Source: Pedobacter nototheniae (GTDB lineage: Bacteria > Bacteroidota > Bacteroidia > Sphingobacteriales > Sphingobacteriaceae). From it: 64,000 nucleotides of DNA. Numbering within the stretch: the stretch's first letter is position 1; each line of letters begins with the position of its first letter. A program made the position numbers and the translations under genes. The stretch is taken from the NCBI RefSeq assembly GCF_004335085.1, contig NZ_RQRS01000017.1, positions 61,260 through 125,259 on the forward strand. The letters are read 5' to 3'. Shown here piece after piece: positions 33,817 to 43,500 of this stretch. The notes beneath the pieces are model-generated. The model did no database searches. It worked only from the letters and a program-made list of their open reading frames with translations, and had not been told where the DNA came from.

Positions 33817-35709
33817 TTATTCTTTTACGTCCAGCACTTCCAGTTTGCCATACTTCCTGAGTTCGTGCTCTTTGACCATTAGAAAAATGAGTGGGGTAAC
33901 AAGGAGTATATGCGTTGAAGAGGTTAATACACCGCCAATCATGGGAAGCACGATCGGCAGCATCACGTCACTTCCTGTCCCTGTAGCCCATAATACCGGA
34001 ACCAGACCAAATAGGGCGACGCAGACAGTCATCAGTTTTGGGCGCAGCCGCTTTACCGCGCCGTTCATCACATAGGTCCGCAGGTCTTCTTTACTGATTG
34101 TTTCGCTGGAATTACCTTTCTCCGCGACCAGCCGCTGCATGGCATCATTGAGGTATATGACCATCACGATCCCCGTTTCAACGGCAATACCGAACAGGGC
34201 AATAAAACCTACTGCAACAGCAACAGATAAATGCACACCAAAAAAATAAACCATATATGCCCCGCCGATCAGGGCAAAGGGGATAGAGATAAGACTGAAG
34301 AAGGCTTCCCTTATCGAATGAAAAGCAAAATACAGGCAGGCGAAAATGATCAGCAGCACAATGGGCATAACGAGCTTCAACGTACGTTCGGCACGGATCA
34401 GGTTCTCGTACTGTCCGCTCCATTCTATAAAATATCCCTTGGGCAGGGTTTTCGCCATACCGTTCAGTTTATCCTGCGCTTCTTTGACTGTACTGCCCAG
34501 ATCACGGCCACGTACATTAAAGAGTACCGTTCCGCGCAGCAGTGCGTTTTCTGACTGGATCATCGCCGGCCCGTCACTGATGGTAATATGGGCAACCGAA
34601 GATAGCGGGACAGGCCCGCATGATGGGGTCTGCACCAGTGTGCGCCTGATCTCATCCAGGCTGCTCCGATAATCCTGTGCCAGCCTTAGGTTTACGCTGA
34701 AGCGCCTCCGGCCCTCAATGGTTGGCGTAACGTTCATGCCGCCCAGGGCACTTTCTACCACCTGGTTTACATCGTCTACACTGAGTCCATATCTTCCTAT
34801 TGCTTCCTTATCAACCTGTATATCCAAGTAGCGCCCGCCGGTAATCGGATCCACATATAGATCCTTGACCCCGTTCAGTCCCTGTAGTGCCTGCTTCATC
34901 CTGCCGGATAAAGCGTAGAGGGTATCCAGGTTCTGTCCATAAACTTTTAAACCTACATCTGTACGGATACCGGTAGAGAGCATATTGATGCGGTTAATGA
35001 TCGGTTGTGTCCAGCCGTTTACCACCCCGGGAATTTGGAGCTTCGCATTGAGTTCATTAATAATGTCTTCTTTTTTAATGCCTTTGCGCCATTCGCTCCT
35101 TGGCTTTAGAAGAACAATCGTTTCTACCATACTAATGGGGGAATTGTCTGTGGCCGTATTTGCCCTACCGGCCTTGCCCAGTACATTTTTGACTTCGGGT
35201 ACACTTTTTATGATCCTGTCCTGTACCTGCAATAACTGTTTGGCCTGAGAATTGGAAATATCGGGCAGCGTTACCGGCATAAACAGGATCGATCCTTCGT
35301 CAAGCGGAGGCATAAATTCACTGCCCAGACTGAGCAGTAATGGGACACTGATCAGAAGCGCAATGATATTGATCCCGATTGTTGTCTTCCTCCATTTCAT
35401 GCACCAGCTGAGGATGGGCTGATAGAGTTTTTCAAGGGTACGGTTCAATGGATTGTGTGCGTCCGTCCTTAGTTTGCCTTTTAAGAAAAACGAGATCAGC
35501 ACAGGTGCCAGTGTTACTGCCAGAACAGCATCTATGGCGAGTATAAATGTTTTTGTCCATGCCAATGGGCCAAACAGTTTGCCTTCCTGCCCTTCGAGCA
35601 AAAATACCGGCAGAAAAGAAGCGACAATGATCAGGGTTGAGAAAAAGACACCCCGGCCAACCTGTTTACAGGAGGCTTCTATAATTTTGATTCTTTCGGA
35701 TGTGGTCAT
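33817..35709 (-). CDS. cusA: CusA C-terminal part (TM5-TM12) of a split Cu/Ag RND pump
   Basis: A 630-residue protein beginning MTTSERIKIIEASCKQVGRG, which is normally internal in CusA just before TM5. It keeps the three Met of the CusA metal pocket, in FMPVTLPDIS, ISMVETIVLL and NRINMLSTGI (equivalent to Met573, 623 and 672 in E. coli). It also keeps the later helices with ALIGGAYMVYFFGVHLSVAV. Together with the upstream gene it totals about 1054 residues, a normal CusA length with nothing missing. The genes overlap by ATGA. One deleted base (ATTAATG to ATTATG) would account for the split; coupled translation could still give a two-part pump. Confidence 0.85.
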   Translation of the reverse strand: MTTSERIKIIEASCKQVGRGVFFSTLIIVASFLPVFLLEGQEGKLFGPLAWTKTFILAIDAVLAVTLAPVLISFFLKGKLRTDAHNPLNRTLEKLYQPILSWCMKWRKTTIGINIIALLISVPLLLSLGSEFMPPLDEGSILFMPVTLPDISNSQAKQLLQVQDRIIKSVPEVKNVLGKAGRANTATDNSPISMVETIVLLKPRSEWRKGIKKEDIINELNAKLQIPGVVNGWTQPIINRINMLSTGIRTDVGLKVYGQNLDTLYALSGRMKQALQGLNGVKDLYVDPITGGRYLDIQVDKEAIGRYGLSVDDVNQVVESALGGMNVTPTIEGRRRFSVNLRLAQDYRSSLDEIRRTLVQTPSCGPVPLSSVAHITISDGPAMIQSENALLRGTVLFNVRGRDLGSTVKEAQDKLNGMAKTLPKGYFIEWSGQYENLIRAERTLKLVMPIVLLIIFACLYFAFHSIREAFFSLISIPFALIGGAYMVYFFGVHLSVAVAVGFIALFGIAVETGIVMVIYLNDAMQRLVAEKGNSSETISKEDLRTYVMNGAVKRLRPKLMTVCVALFGLVPVLWATGTGSDVMLPIVLPMIGGVLTSSTHILLVTPLIFLMVKEHELRKYGKLEVLDVKE

Positions 35710-36980
35710 AATGTTCCTTTTTCTTGTGCAATGGATAGATTGCGGTGTGAATTTTCGACCATGACAATGCCGTTGTCTACAATAACACCTATGGCAAGTG
35801 CAATACCTGTCAGGGACATAATATTGGAGCTGATGCCAAATGCATTGAGCAGGATAAAGCTTGCTGCGATGGTAATGGGTATCTGGATGATGATGCTCAG
35901 GGCACTTCTCCAGCTGAACAGGAACAGGATAACAATAATGGATACGGTGATCATCTCCTCGATCAGCGTATTCTTTACCGAGCTGATGGCGCTTTCGATC
36001 AGTTCGCTCCTGTCGTAGGCAATCTTAAACTTTACACCTGAGGGCAGGCCGCGCTCGATCTCCTTCATCTTGTCCTTGACCGCATGGATAACCTGATCGG
36101 CGTTTTCGCCGTAACGCATTACGACAATCCCCCCAACGGCTTCACCTGTGCCGTTCTCATCAAAGATGCCCAGGCGCAGGTCTCCTCCCATCTGAACGGT
36201 TGCAATATCGCGTACCCTGACAGGGACACTTTTTATCGTGCCGATTGAGATATCCTCAACATCCTTCAGGGTTTTGATATAACCAAGACCACGGACAATG
36301 TACCCTGTTCCGTTCATTTCAAACTTGCGGCCTCCGACATCGTTATTGTTGCTCTTGACCGCCTTAAGTACCTGGGATAAGGGAATGTTATAGTAATTGA
36401 GTTTATGTGGGTCAATATTGATCTGGTACTGTTTTTCAAACCCTCCGAAGGAAGCGATTTCACTTACACCAGGAACTGTCTGCAGGCCGAGCTTGATATA
36501 CCAGTCCTGGAGTGCTCGCTGCTCGCCAAGATCTATGCCCTTGGCATCAAGGGTATACCAGAGCACATGACCAACCCCAGTTCCGTCAGGACCGAGTGTC
36601 GGGGTAATTCCTTCAGGCAATAAGCGCTGTGCGTAATTTAACCGTTCCAGCACACGGCTCCGTGCCCAGTAGACATCTGCCTTATCATCAAAAACAATGT
36701 AAACAAAGCTCATCCCGAACATGGATGTAGCACGGATCGCCTTGACCTTTGGAATGCCCTGAAGGTTGCTCATCAAGGGATAGGTCACCTGGTCTTCCAT
36801 AATCTGGGGACTCCGGCCCTGCCACTCGGTAAAAACAATTACCTGGTTTTCCGAAAGATCGGGTATGGCATCGATGGGATTTTCGCGGATGGCATAACTG
36901 CCCCATGCAAATAAGGCTATTGCGATCAGCAGGACAATGTACCTGTTCTTTAAGGACAGGGAAATAAGTTGATTGATCAT
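35706..36980 (-). CDS. cusA: CusA N-terminal part (TM1-TM4) of a split Cu/Ag RND pump
   Basis: A 424-residue protein starting MINQLISLSLKNRYIV. An in-frame ATG 13 codons upstream lies in a hairpin and is unlikely. It has NPIDAIPDLSENQVIVFTEW, VYWARSRVLERLNYAQRLLP, and TM4 GVIVDNGIVMVENSHRN, the single D and E pattern of HME4 (Cu/Ag) pumps. It ends QEKGTL and stops at TGA in the cytoplasmic loop between TM4 and TM5. The next gene restarts in the overlapping ATGA. The break point is topologically mild, since both halves begin and end in the cytoplasm. Whether this is mutation or a working split is undecided. Confidence 0.85.
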   Translation of the reverse strand: MINQLISLSLKNRYIVLLIAIALFAWGSYAIRENPIDAIPDLSENQVIVFTEWQGRSPQIMEDQVTYPLMSNLQGIPKVKAIRATSMFGMSFVYIVFDDKADVYWARSRVLERLNYAQRLLPEGITPTLGPDGTGVGHVLWYTLDAKGIDLGEQRALQDWYIKLGLQTVPGVSEIASFGGFEKQYQINIDPHKLNYYNIPLSQVLKAVKSNNNDVGGRKFEMNGTGYIVRGLGYIKTLKDVEDISIGTIKSVPVRVRDIATVQMGGDLRLGIFDENGTGEAVGGIVVMRYGENADQVIHAVKDKMKEIERGLPSGVKFKIAYDRSELIESAISSVKNTLIEEMITVSIIVILFLFSWRSALSIIIQIPITIAASFILLNAFGISSNIMSLTGIALAIGVIVDNGIVMVENSHRNLSIAQEKGTL

Positions 36981-36994
36981 CTTAATTATAATTG

Positions 36995-37017
36995 GCCCGG
37001 AACATACCGTTCCGGGC
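36995..37017 (-). other. Intercistronic hairpin before cusA
   Basis: A perfect 9-bp GC-rich stem gcccggaac/gttccgggc with loop atacc lies between the small metal-domain gene and cusA. It has no following T run on the minus strand, so it may stabilise or process the mRNA rather than end it. Confidence 0.5.
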
Positions 37018-37026
37018 ATGATGAAG

Positions 37027-37275
37027 TTACATTTTCATTTTACCTGTTTTCTTTTTAGGCGCTTCCTTTTTTACGAGCGTCATGCCGCATTTGGGACATT
37101 TCCCGGGTTTGTCGCTTAAAACTTCTGGGTGCATCGTGCAGGTGTACTGCACTTTCGGGGCAACAGCCTTTTTTGTTTTTACTGTAGCCTGTTTAGTGGG
37201 CTTGGAGGGAGTCTGCGCAAATAGGGAGATACTGGAAAACAGCATGGCAAATGCCACGAAAACTAATTTTTTCAT
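37027..37275 (-). CDS. Small secreted heavy-metal-binding-domain protein
   Basis: An 82-residue protein with signal peptide MKKLVFVAFAMLFSSISLFA, a Lys/Thr-rich linker and one Cys-rich metal domain (YTCTMHPEVLS to CPKCGMTLV) and a Lys/Met tail ending KKKTGKMKM. It is a free-standing version of the domain fused to CopA, the oxidase and both CusB adaptors here. A periplasmic copper-shuttle role like CusF is plausible (inference). It precedes cusA by 46 bases with a hairpin between. Confidence 0.82.
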   Translation of the reverse strand: MKKLVFVAFAMLFSSISLFAQTPSKPTKQATVKTKKAVAPKVQYTCTMHPEVLSDKPGKCPKCGMTLVKKEAPKKKTGKMKM

Positions 37276-37408
37276 TTGTTGGAATTTTAGGAATTGAATA
37301 ATGGCATAGAGCCAAACAATGACCTACGCGTGATTTATAATTAAGATAATTGATTATAGAGGGAATACTCCGCAATCTTCCCAAGATAGGGAAAGGCAGA
37401 AAAGAGGA

Positions 37409-37792
37409 TTAAATCCGGTAAGTGCAGTTGAGGATATAGATCGGTGTCTCGGGCTGCCCGGACGGGGCATTGGCCTGATAAGGCTGAACGTCGGCACGAT
37501 CAGTAAAGAGATTTACCTGTGAAAACCGGATCGGTTCGGGAAGTAATGCAGGCATTGGAGCATCCAGTATGAGCACATCAGCACTGAAATGGGTGTCCTT
37601 AATTTTAAGGCTTTTCCTTTCATTCTTACAGCAGTTATCCTTTGTTTTGGCCTTAACATCGTTCTGGTCCGGTAAGGCAAGGATCAGTTTTACCGAAGCC
37701 AGTCTTCCACAGCAATAAAAACGGTTTACGGCCATCCCCAGCGAGGATAGCATGTAGATCATTGTTATTATCAGGACTGCAGTGCGTTTCAC
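37409..37792 (-). CDS. Small secreted HYC/CC/PP-type protein
   Basis: A 127-residue protein with signal peptide (MKRTAVLIITMIYMLSSLGM). It has NRFYCCGRLASV (the HYC position, with Phe-Tyr-Cys here), DNCCKNERKSLKIKD (CC), and a tail with NAPSGQPETPIYILNCTYRI. These are the landmarks of the Bacteroidota HYC_CC_PP family as I recall it. It starts with GTG. The stop of the upstream fragment overlaps it as GTGA, so initiation may be coupled. It lies ahead of the small metal-domain protein and CusA. A metal-binding role is suspected from the Cys pairs; function is unknown. Confidence 0.65.
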   Translation of the reverse strand: MKRTAVLIITMIYMLSSLGMAVNRFYCCGRLASVKLILALPDQNDVKAKTKDNCCKNERKSLKIKDTHFSADVLILDAPMPALLPEPIRFSQVNLFTDRADVQPYQANAPSGQPETPIYILNCTYRI

Positions 37793-38001
37793 AAAACTAA
37801 TATAAGGATAACGCCAATATAATTACAAAATATTCTTTCCCTTGTTACATTATTAAGAAAATATGTTCTATAACTATTGGATTCTCCGCCAATATAATTA
37901 ACCCCAATTAATTTAATTAATCTGAGATTTTGACAAAGCTCAAAACCAATGGCGGTAATTGAGCAAAACACCACTAAAAAGAAGATGGCTTTACTTTTCA
38001 T
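37789..38001 (-). pseudogene. 5' fragment of the His-rich secreted protein gene
   Basis: The 70-codon frame begins MKSKAIFFLVVFCSITAIGF, matching MKTKAIFLLVIFLLNTVVGF of the intact gene at 29403-29840. The DNA of the first ~65 bases is also similar (ATGAAAAnnAAAGCCATCTT). After that the sequence is AT-rich without His, CC or PP motifs. It is therefore a truncated paralogue. Its frame still runs into the next gene by a GTGA overlap, so it could act as a leader peptide. Confidence 0.6.
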
Positions 38002-38071
38002 GGCTACGCATAGTATAAAATGCAGAAATAAGTGTAAATAATTCTAGGCTTTTTTCACATCTTTATTGATT

Positions 38072-38119
38072 TATCATAAAGCTCATCCATTTAAAAAGCT
38101 AATAGATGACTTTATGATA
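38072..38119. terminator. Long imperfect hairpin after the MFS gene
   Basis: Arms tatcataaagctcatc (38072-38087) and gatgactttatgata (38105-38119) pair over 15 positions with one bulged base and a 17-base loop. The structure begins 28 bases past the MFS stop. It lacks a clean T run, so it is called as a probable 3' end structure. Confidence 0.45.
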
Positions 38120-38146
38120 TCCAGTTTTATTAGTCGATTATAGAAT

Positions 38147-39379
38147 TTATTGCTTATTTAATTTTTGAGCAAAAAGTAACGCAATCACTAATATCCCCAA
38201 TGAAATGAGGCCACCATAAAAGAAATCATTTCCTGGAAAATGGCTTCCTGTAAACCCGGCAATGGGATAAGCAATCGCCCACCATAAGTGGGAAAAGGCA
38301 AAATGGGAACCGAATACTTTTCCCTGCTCATCTGAAGCTATATTTCCCCCTATCAACGTTTCGGAGGGCATTTCTGCTAAGCTTTGACCCAATCCTGCAA
38401 ACAGCCAAAGAACCAGCAAAACAGCGTAACTGACATAATTTGCTCCAGCGATAGCCAATCCAAGCAGCAAGACGCCAACTATTAACGATGCACGCCTACT
38501 TTTTGACTTGTCCAGATTGCCGGCAACAAAAGCTGCTATGGTTGCACCGATACCAAATGCAGCCATTGCCCAGCCATATTGTTTATCACCTAATAATAGT
38601 CCACTTTTTATATGGCCTACGGTGTTCACTAAGATCTGTGCCCCTGCAATTGCAGAAATAAATTCAATGGCTAGGGCAAATCGGATCAGCTTATTTCCAA
38701 AGAGTAATTTTGCTCCTTTAACAACATCTGCCCATGCAGATAACGGCTTCTTTGATATTAGACGAACGGGCCTGCTGATCTGTTGAGCTGGAAGCATAAG
38801 GATCAAGATACCTGCAAGAATAAACGATGCGGCATCCACAAAGAATATATCCCTTGCTCCAAACCATACGGCAATAATACCTGCAAGGCCTGGCCCAAGT
38901 ACCCCCAGCAATTGAAATGTAGATGTAGATAGCCCAATGGCCTGTCGGTAATTCTTCTGGTCAACTACTTGTGGAATTATGGACTTATAAGTGGGCGTAA
39001 AAAAAGCATTAAACACATTTAATAGAAAAACCAGTACATATATCTGCCATTCTGCATTTACAAAAGGCAGACAGCAAATGATTCCCATTCTGATAAAATG
39101 CGTGATATATAATATTTTTTTCCGGTCAACCCGATCCGCTAATACTCCGGCAAAGGGAGAAAAAATGATGAAGGCAATCACTCTGAGTGTTAATGCTGAG
39201 GCTAGAATTACAGCTGAGTTTTCCTTACCAAACTGATAGGACAACAACGCAAGTCCTACCCAGGTAAAAGCATCACCCAGCAAACTGATGGTCTGTGCGA
39301 AGTACAGGGTAGCAAATGCCTTATCCCTTAGTGCCTGAAAAGGCTCCTTTAACACTGTTATGAGTTTTGCCTGCGTCAT
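38147..39379 (-). CDS. MFS transporter of the second czc module
   Basis: A 410-residue carrier with twelve predicted helices. Major-facilitator features are GDAFTWVGLALLSYQFG in TM1, the loop motif PFAGVLADRVDRKKILYITH (D-R-x-x-R-K), and a second-half repeat with AAFGIGATIAAFVAGNLDKSKS. It resembles the MFS_3/EntS-like group that includes nickel-resistance NreB-type exporters; the substrate cannot be read here. Its ATG overlaps the stop of the adaptor gene by one base (TAATG), so it is clearly part of the czc operon. Confidence 0.82.
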   Translation of the reverse strand: MTQAKLITVLKEPFQALRDKAFATLYFAQTISLLGDAFTWVGLALLSYQFGKENSAVILASALTLRVIAFIIFSPFAGVLADRVDRKKILYITHFIRMGIICCLPFVNAEWQIYVLVFLLNVFNAFFTPTYKSIIPQVVDQKNYRQAIGLSTSTFQLLGVLGPGLAGIIAVWFGARDIFFVDAASFILAGILILMLPAQQISRPVRLISKKPLSAWADVVKGAKLLFGNKLIRFALAIEFISAIAGAQILVNTVGHIKSGLLLGDKQYGWAMAAFGIGATIAAFVAGNLDKSKSRRASLIVGVLLLGLAIAGANYVSYAVLLVLWLFAGLGQSLAEMPSETLIGGNIASDEQGKVFGSHFAFSHLWWAIAYPIAGFTGSHFPGNDFFYGGLISLGILVIALLFAQKLNKQ

Positions 39380-40539
39380 TATTCCTCTACATTTTTCATT
39401 GCGGAAAGCAAGGTATAAGCCCCTTTAAGTACAACAGCGGAGTTGCGGTCGAAATTCTCTGGCAATAAGACCTCTGTGTACCCTTCCTGTTCAATACCTT
39501 TTTTCACCGGGATCATCTTAAACATAAATTCTTTTGTCTTTGAAGAAGGGGGCTGAATGAAGATATAGTCCATACCATCAGATTGCACAATAGACTCATT
39601 GGGTAGGGACGGAACAGTCTGATTTGTCATTTCAATCATTGCCTTGGCGTACATGCCCGGGAAAAGACTTGTATTTCCGTCATCAAGCAAATGACAATGG
39701 ACAGGCACCGTTCCCTCGGTACCAGTCGATTTTCCGATTAAAAAAACTCTGGCATTACGGTTGTATCCCGTTTCATTTGCCAACGCAAATTTTATGGATT
39801 GGCCCACCTTAATTTTAGCTGCATCCTTTTCGTAAACGTCCAGTGCAAGGTGCATTTCACTTTTATTGGCCAGTTCAAAGATTACGTCTGTTGGATTGAC
39901 ATATTTTCCGGTAGTTGCGTTGTTGAGCGTTACATATCCGTTAATAGGTGAATACAAATTGCTGGTTTTAGAAATCTTTCCAGATTGAAGGCTCCTCGCA
40001 TTGATCCCAATTAGGGATAGTTTTTGCTCTAATCCACTCATTCTGGCCTGGATCATTTTATACTCGGAATTTACCTGCTGGAAAGTTTTAGCCGAATTTA
40101 CATCTTCTTTTCTAAGCTGTTCCTGTCTTTTATATTCCAGTACCAGGAACTCAAAACGGCTTTTACTTTCCAGGTATTCCTGTTGAATGTCGATAAATTC
40201 AGGATTTTCAATGATGGCAATCACTTGTCCTTTGTGGATCTGCTGACCCAATAACAAACCGGAACTTTTAATATACCCACCTAAAGGAGCGGATATAGAA
40301 ACCATATTTTCTGGTGGCACATCAATAGCACCATTGGCCTTGATCACGTCACTCAATGACCGCATTTCCAGTTTACCAGTTTGCAGGTCAGCCAGGTTAT
40401 ACTGATCTTTAGATAAGATTACTTCATCGCCTGGTTTAGCGGTAGCCTCTTCCTTATTTTCTTCTTTGGCAGCCTGATTACAGGCCGTTAGGATTAAAAG
40501 TGACAGCATGAAAGCTGTAATATAATTTAGTGTCTTCAT
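39379..40539 (-). CDS. czcB: RND efflux periplasmic adaptor (CzcB-like lipoprotein), second module
   Basis: A 386-residue lipoprotein (lipobox LLTAC). It has an acidic linker, lipoyl half NGAIDVPPENMVSISAPLGG, a long coiled coil (EYLESKSRFEFLVLEYKRQE) and the second half LYSPINGYVTLNNATTGKYV. The tail reads VVLKGAYTLLSAMKNVEE, close to the tail of the first CzcB in this window, so the two are paralogues. It lies 17 bases downstream of the CzcA::CzcC gene and overlaps the MFS gene by one base. Confidence 0.9.
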   Translation of the reverse strand: MKTLNYITAFMLSLLILTACNQAAKEENKEEATAKPGDEVILSKDQYNLADLQTGKLEMRSLSDVIKANGAIDVPPENMVSISAPLGGYIKSSGLLLGQQIHKGQVIAIIENPEFIDIQQEYLESKSRFEFLVLEYKRQEQLRKEDVNSAKTFQQVNSEYKMIQARMSGLEQKLSLIGINARSLQSGKISKTSNLYSPINGYVTLNNATTGKYVNPTDVIFELANKSEMHLALDVYEKDAAKIKVGQSIKFALANETGYNRNARVFLIGKSTGTEGTVPVHCHLLDDGNTSLFPGMYAKAMIEMTNQTVPSLPNESIVQSDGMDYIFIQPPSSKTKEFMFKMIPVKKGIEQEGYTEVLLPENFDRNSAVVLKGAYTLLSAMKNVEE

Positions 40540-40556
40540 TTTGCTATTTCCTGTTT

Positions 40557-43500
40557 TTACTTCTTACCGATGATATTTTCTATATCCAATAGATTCTGGT
40601 TGTAAGCAAATAGCTCATCCAGATAATCAGATTTAATTTTAATGGCCAGTGCCAGACTTTGAAGGTATTGCAGATAAGCAATTTCACCTCCCCTAAACCC
40701 TGCATCCGCATTTTTAATGATCAGATCAGCTTGTTTTAAAGCACCTTGTTCATAGTAATCCAGTGTGCTGGCATGCTTTTGATTTTGCTCCAAAAGCTGA
40801 CTAAAATTTCCCTTCAAAATACTTTGCTGATCCTGTAAATTCGCAGATGCAATCTGCTGGTTTACTTTAGCTGCATTTACTTTTGCCTTATTTCCACCAG
40901 GTAGCAAGGGAATACCAATACCTACCTGAAAGCCACTGAAACGGTCAGATCCGGCATAGCTCTGTGTAGCTCCATTAAAGTTCTGTATCCCATTAAAAGA
41001 CTGGTTAAAATACCCGACTGAAAAATCAGGCAGTCCCTTTGCTTTTTGGAGACGGGTTTCCTGTTGTTTTACCTTTATCTCCTGTTTTAAATAATTCAGG
41101 TAAGGATTGTCTGAAAGTATTACACTGTCCTGTGCAGAGATAAAAGGCTTTCTCTGAAGTTTATTTTCAAGGACAATAACCTGCTGGTTCGTGTTGAGCA
41201 GGGTTTGCAGTTCTTTTTCAGCGATATGAATATCTGATTCAACTTGTCGCTGTGCATTTTTAAGTTCCATTGACTGGGTTTCTGATGTTACCTTTTCCAA
41301 TCGGTTACTTTCTCCTGTACGGTAACGCAGGTCACTGGCCTTTAGCAGATTGGTATACAGGCTATCCTGGTAGTGGATCAGGTTCTTCTTTTCTCCAAGA
41401 TATACCAGCTTATAGTAGACACGTTTAACCTTGTTGATCAGCAACAATACCTGTACATCAAATTGCCCCTGCGCCATTGTTACATGTTCTGCTGCTAATT
41501 TGGACTGCTGAGAATAAGCGGTAGGAAATTCGATTTTTTGGTTGACGCTGATATGGTTATCCCTTGCATTACTGTTGATCTGTCCCTGTTGATAGATCAC
41601 ATTTGCACGTTCAAGCGTGAGGCTTCCTTTTTTGAGTTCCTTTTGATAATCAACTCCAAAGGCTGCCGCCTTAATGCTATTATTATTTTTTAAGGCAAGA
41701 TCAATCGCTTGTTGAAGACTTAACTTTTCGGGCTTACTGTCTTGAGCAAATGTTCGCGAAGGCATCAACAAAACAGATGACAATACCAGAACAAGAAGTA
41801 TGTTCAGCGCAGTATTTGATTTGAGTTTGTTGAATTTTTTCTCAAAAAAGATGTATAACACCGGAAGCACCAAAAGGGTAAGCAATGTAGCGGTCAGCAA
41901 TCCGCCAATCACCACGGTAGCTAAAGGACGCTGAATTTCTGCCCCTGAGGAATTAGAAATGGCCATAGGCAGAAAGCCCAATGAAGCAACTGCTGCCGTC
42001 ATGAGTACCGGACGCAACCTGATTTTAGTTCCTATAAGCACTCTTTCATTTATATCAGTCATTCCTTCTTCTTTTAATCGGTTAAATTCAGAAATCAGCA
42101 CAATTCCATTTAAGACTGCAACACCAAAGAGAGCAATAAAACCAACACCTGCAGAGATACTGAAAGGCATATCCCTGATCAGCAAGGCAAAGACACCGCC
42201 AATAGCGGATAGCGGGATGGCGGTAAAGATCAATAAGGTCTGTTTCATAGAATTAAAAGTGAAATAGAGCAGACAAAGGATCAGTAATAAAGCTACCGGA
42301 AGTGCAAACGCCAATCTTTTGTTTGCTGCCTGAAGGTTTTCAAATTGGCCGCCATAGGTAACATAGTAACCAGCGGGGAACTTTATCTTTTGGTCAATTT
42401 TGGTTTGGATTTCTTTTACAATACTGGCCACATCACGGTCACGAACATTAAAGCCAACAGTAATCCTTCGTTTGGTATCATCACGCTGGATTTGATTTGG
42501 TCCATTTTTAAATTCCACTGACGCTACTTCTTCCAAAGGGATTTGCTTACCCATAGGTGTAGAAATATACAGTCCACGGACATTCCCAATATCCTGCCTA
42601 TCTTGCTTATCCAACCTCACAACCATATCAAAGCGCTTTTCTCCCTCATAAACCAATCCTGCGGTTTCGCCAGCAAATGCAGTCTTAATTGTCCGGTTGA
42701 TCTCTTCAATATTTAAGCCGTACTGCGCAATTTTATCACGGTTAAACTTGATCTGTATTTGTGGCAGTCCCGTTACTTCTTCTACATAGGTATCATAAAC
42801 GCCTTCAATTGGCTTGATAAGTTTCCCAATCTTTGAAGCCTCGCCTGTCAACACATCAAGGTCTTCACCATAAATTTTTAGCACTACATCCTGTTTAGCT
42901 CCGGTGATCAGCTCATTAAAGCGCATTTGAATAGGCTGCTGAAATCCAAAGGTTGCACCTGATATTACAGAGAGCGCTTTTTGCATGGTATCAGCAAGCT
43001 CATCTCGCGTTTTGGCAGTAGTCCATTCGCCCTTTTCCTTCAGGATTACCATCATATCGCCTGCTTCAATTGGCATGGGGTCCGTAGGAATTTCTCCCGA
43101 TCCGATCTTATTTACCACCTGCTTTACTTCCGGGAAACCGAGGATGATCTTTTGTGCTTTACGGGACACCTCGATCATCTGGTCAATTGAACTTCCTGTC
43201 AATACCCGTGTTTCCACTGCGAAATCCCCTTCATCCAGCTGAGGGATAAACTCACCGCCCAAACGGTTAAAGATGATGATACTGACTACAAAAAGCACAA
43301 CTGCGGCGATGACCACAATTGCTTTGTGCTGGATAGCGCTCTTAATCAGTGGGCTGTAAAGTTTCTGGAAATAATCCATCATTCTGTCCGAAAAATTACG
43401 CTTATGGCTGCTATTCTTGCTCAAACCCAAAGCAGCCATCATAGGTACATAGGTAAGAGAAAGGATAAATGCCCCCAAAATGGCAAACATTACCGTTTCT

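Noticed and set aside
35700..35725. Programmed -1 frameshift joining the two CusA parts
   Set aside because: The sequence before the stop (GAA AAA GGA ACA TTA TGA) has no X-XXY-YYZ heptamer in the right frame. An ATGA overlap or a one-base deletion explains the data more simply.
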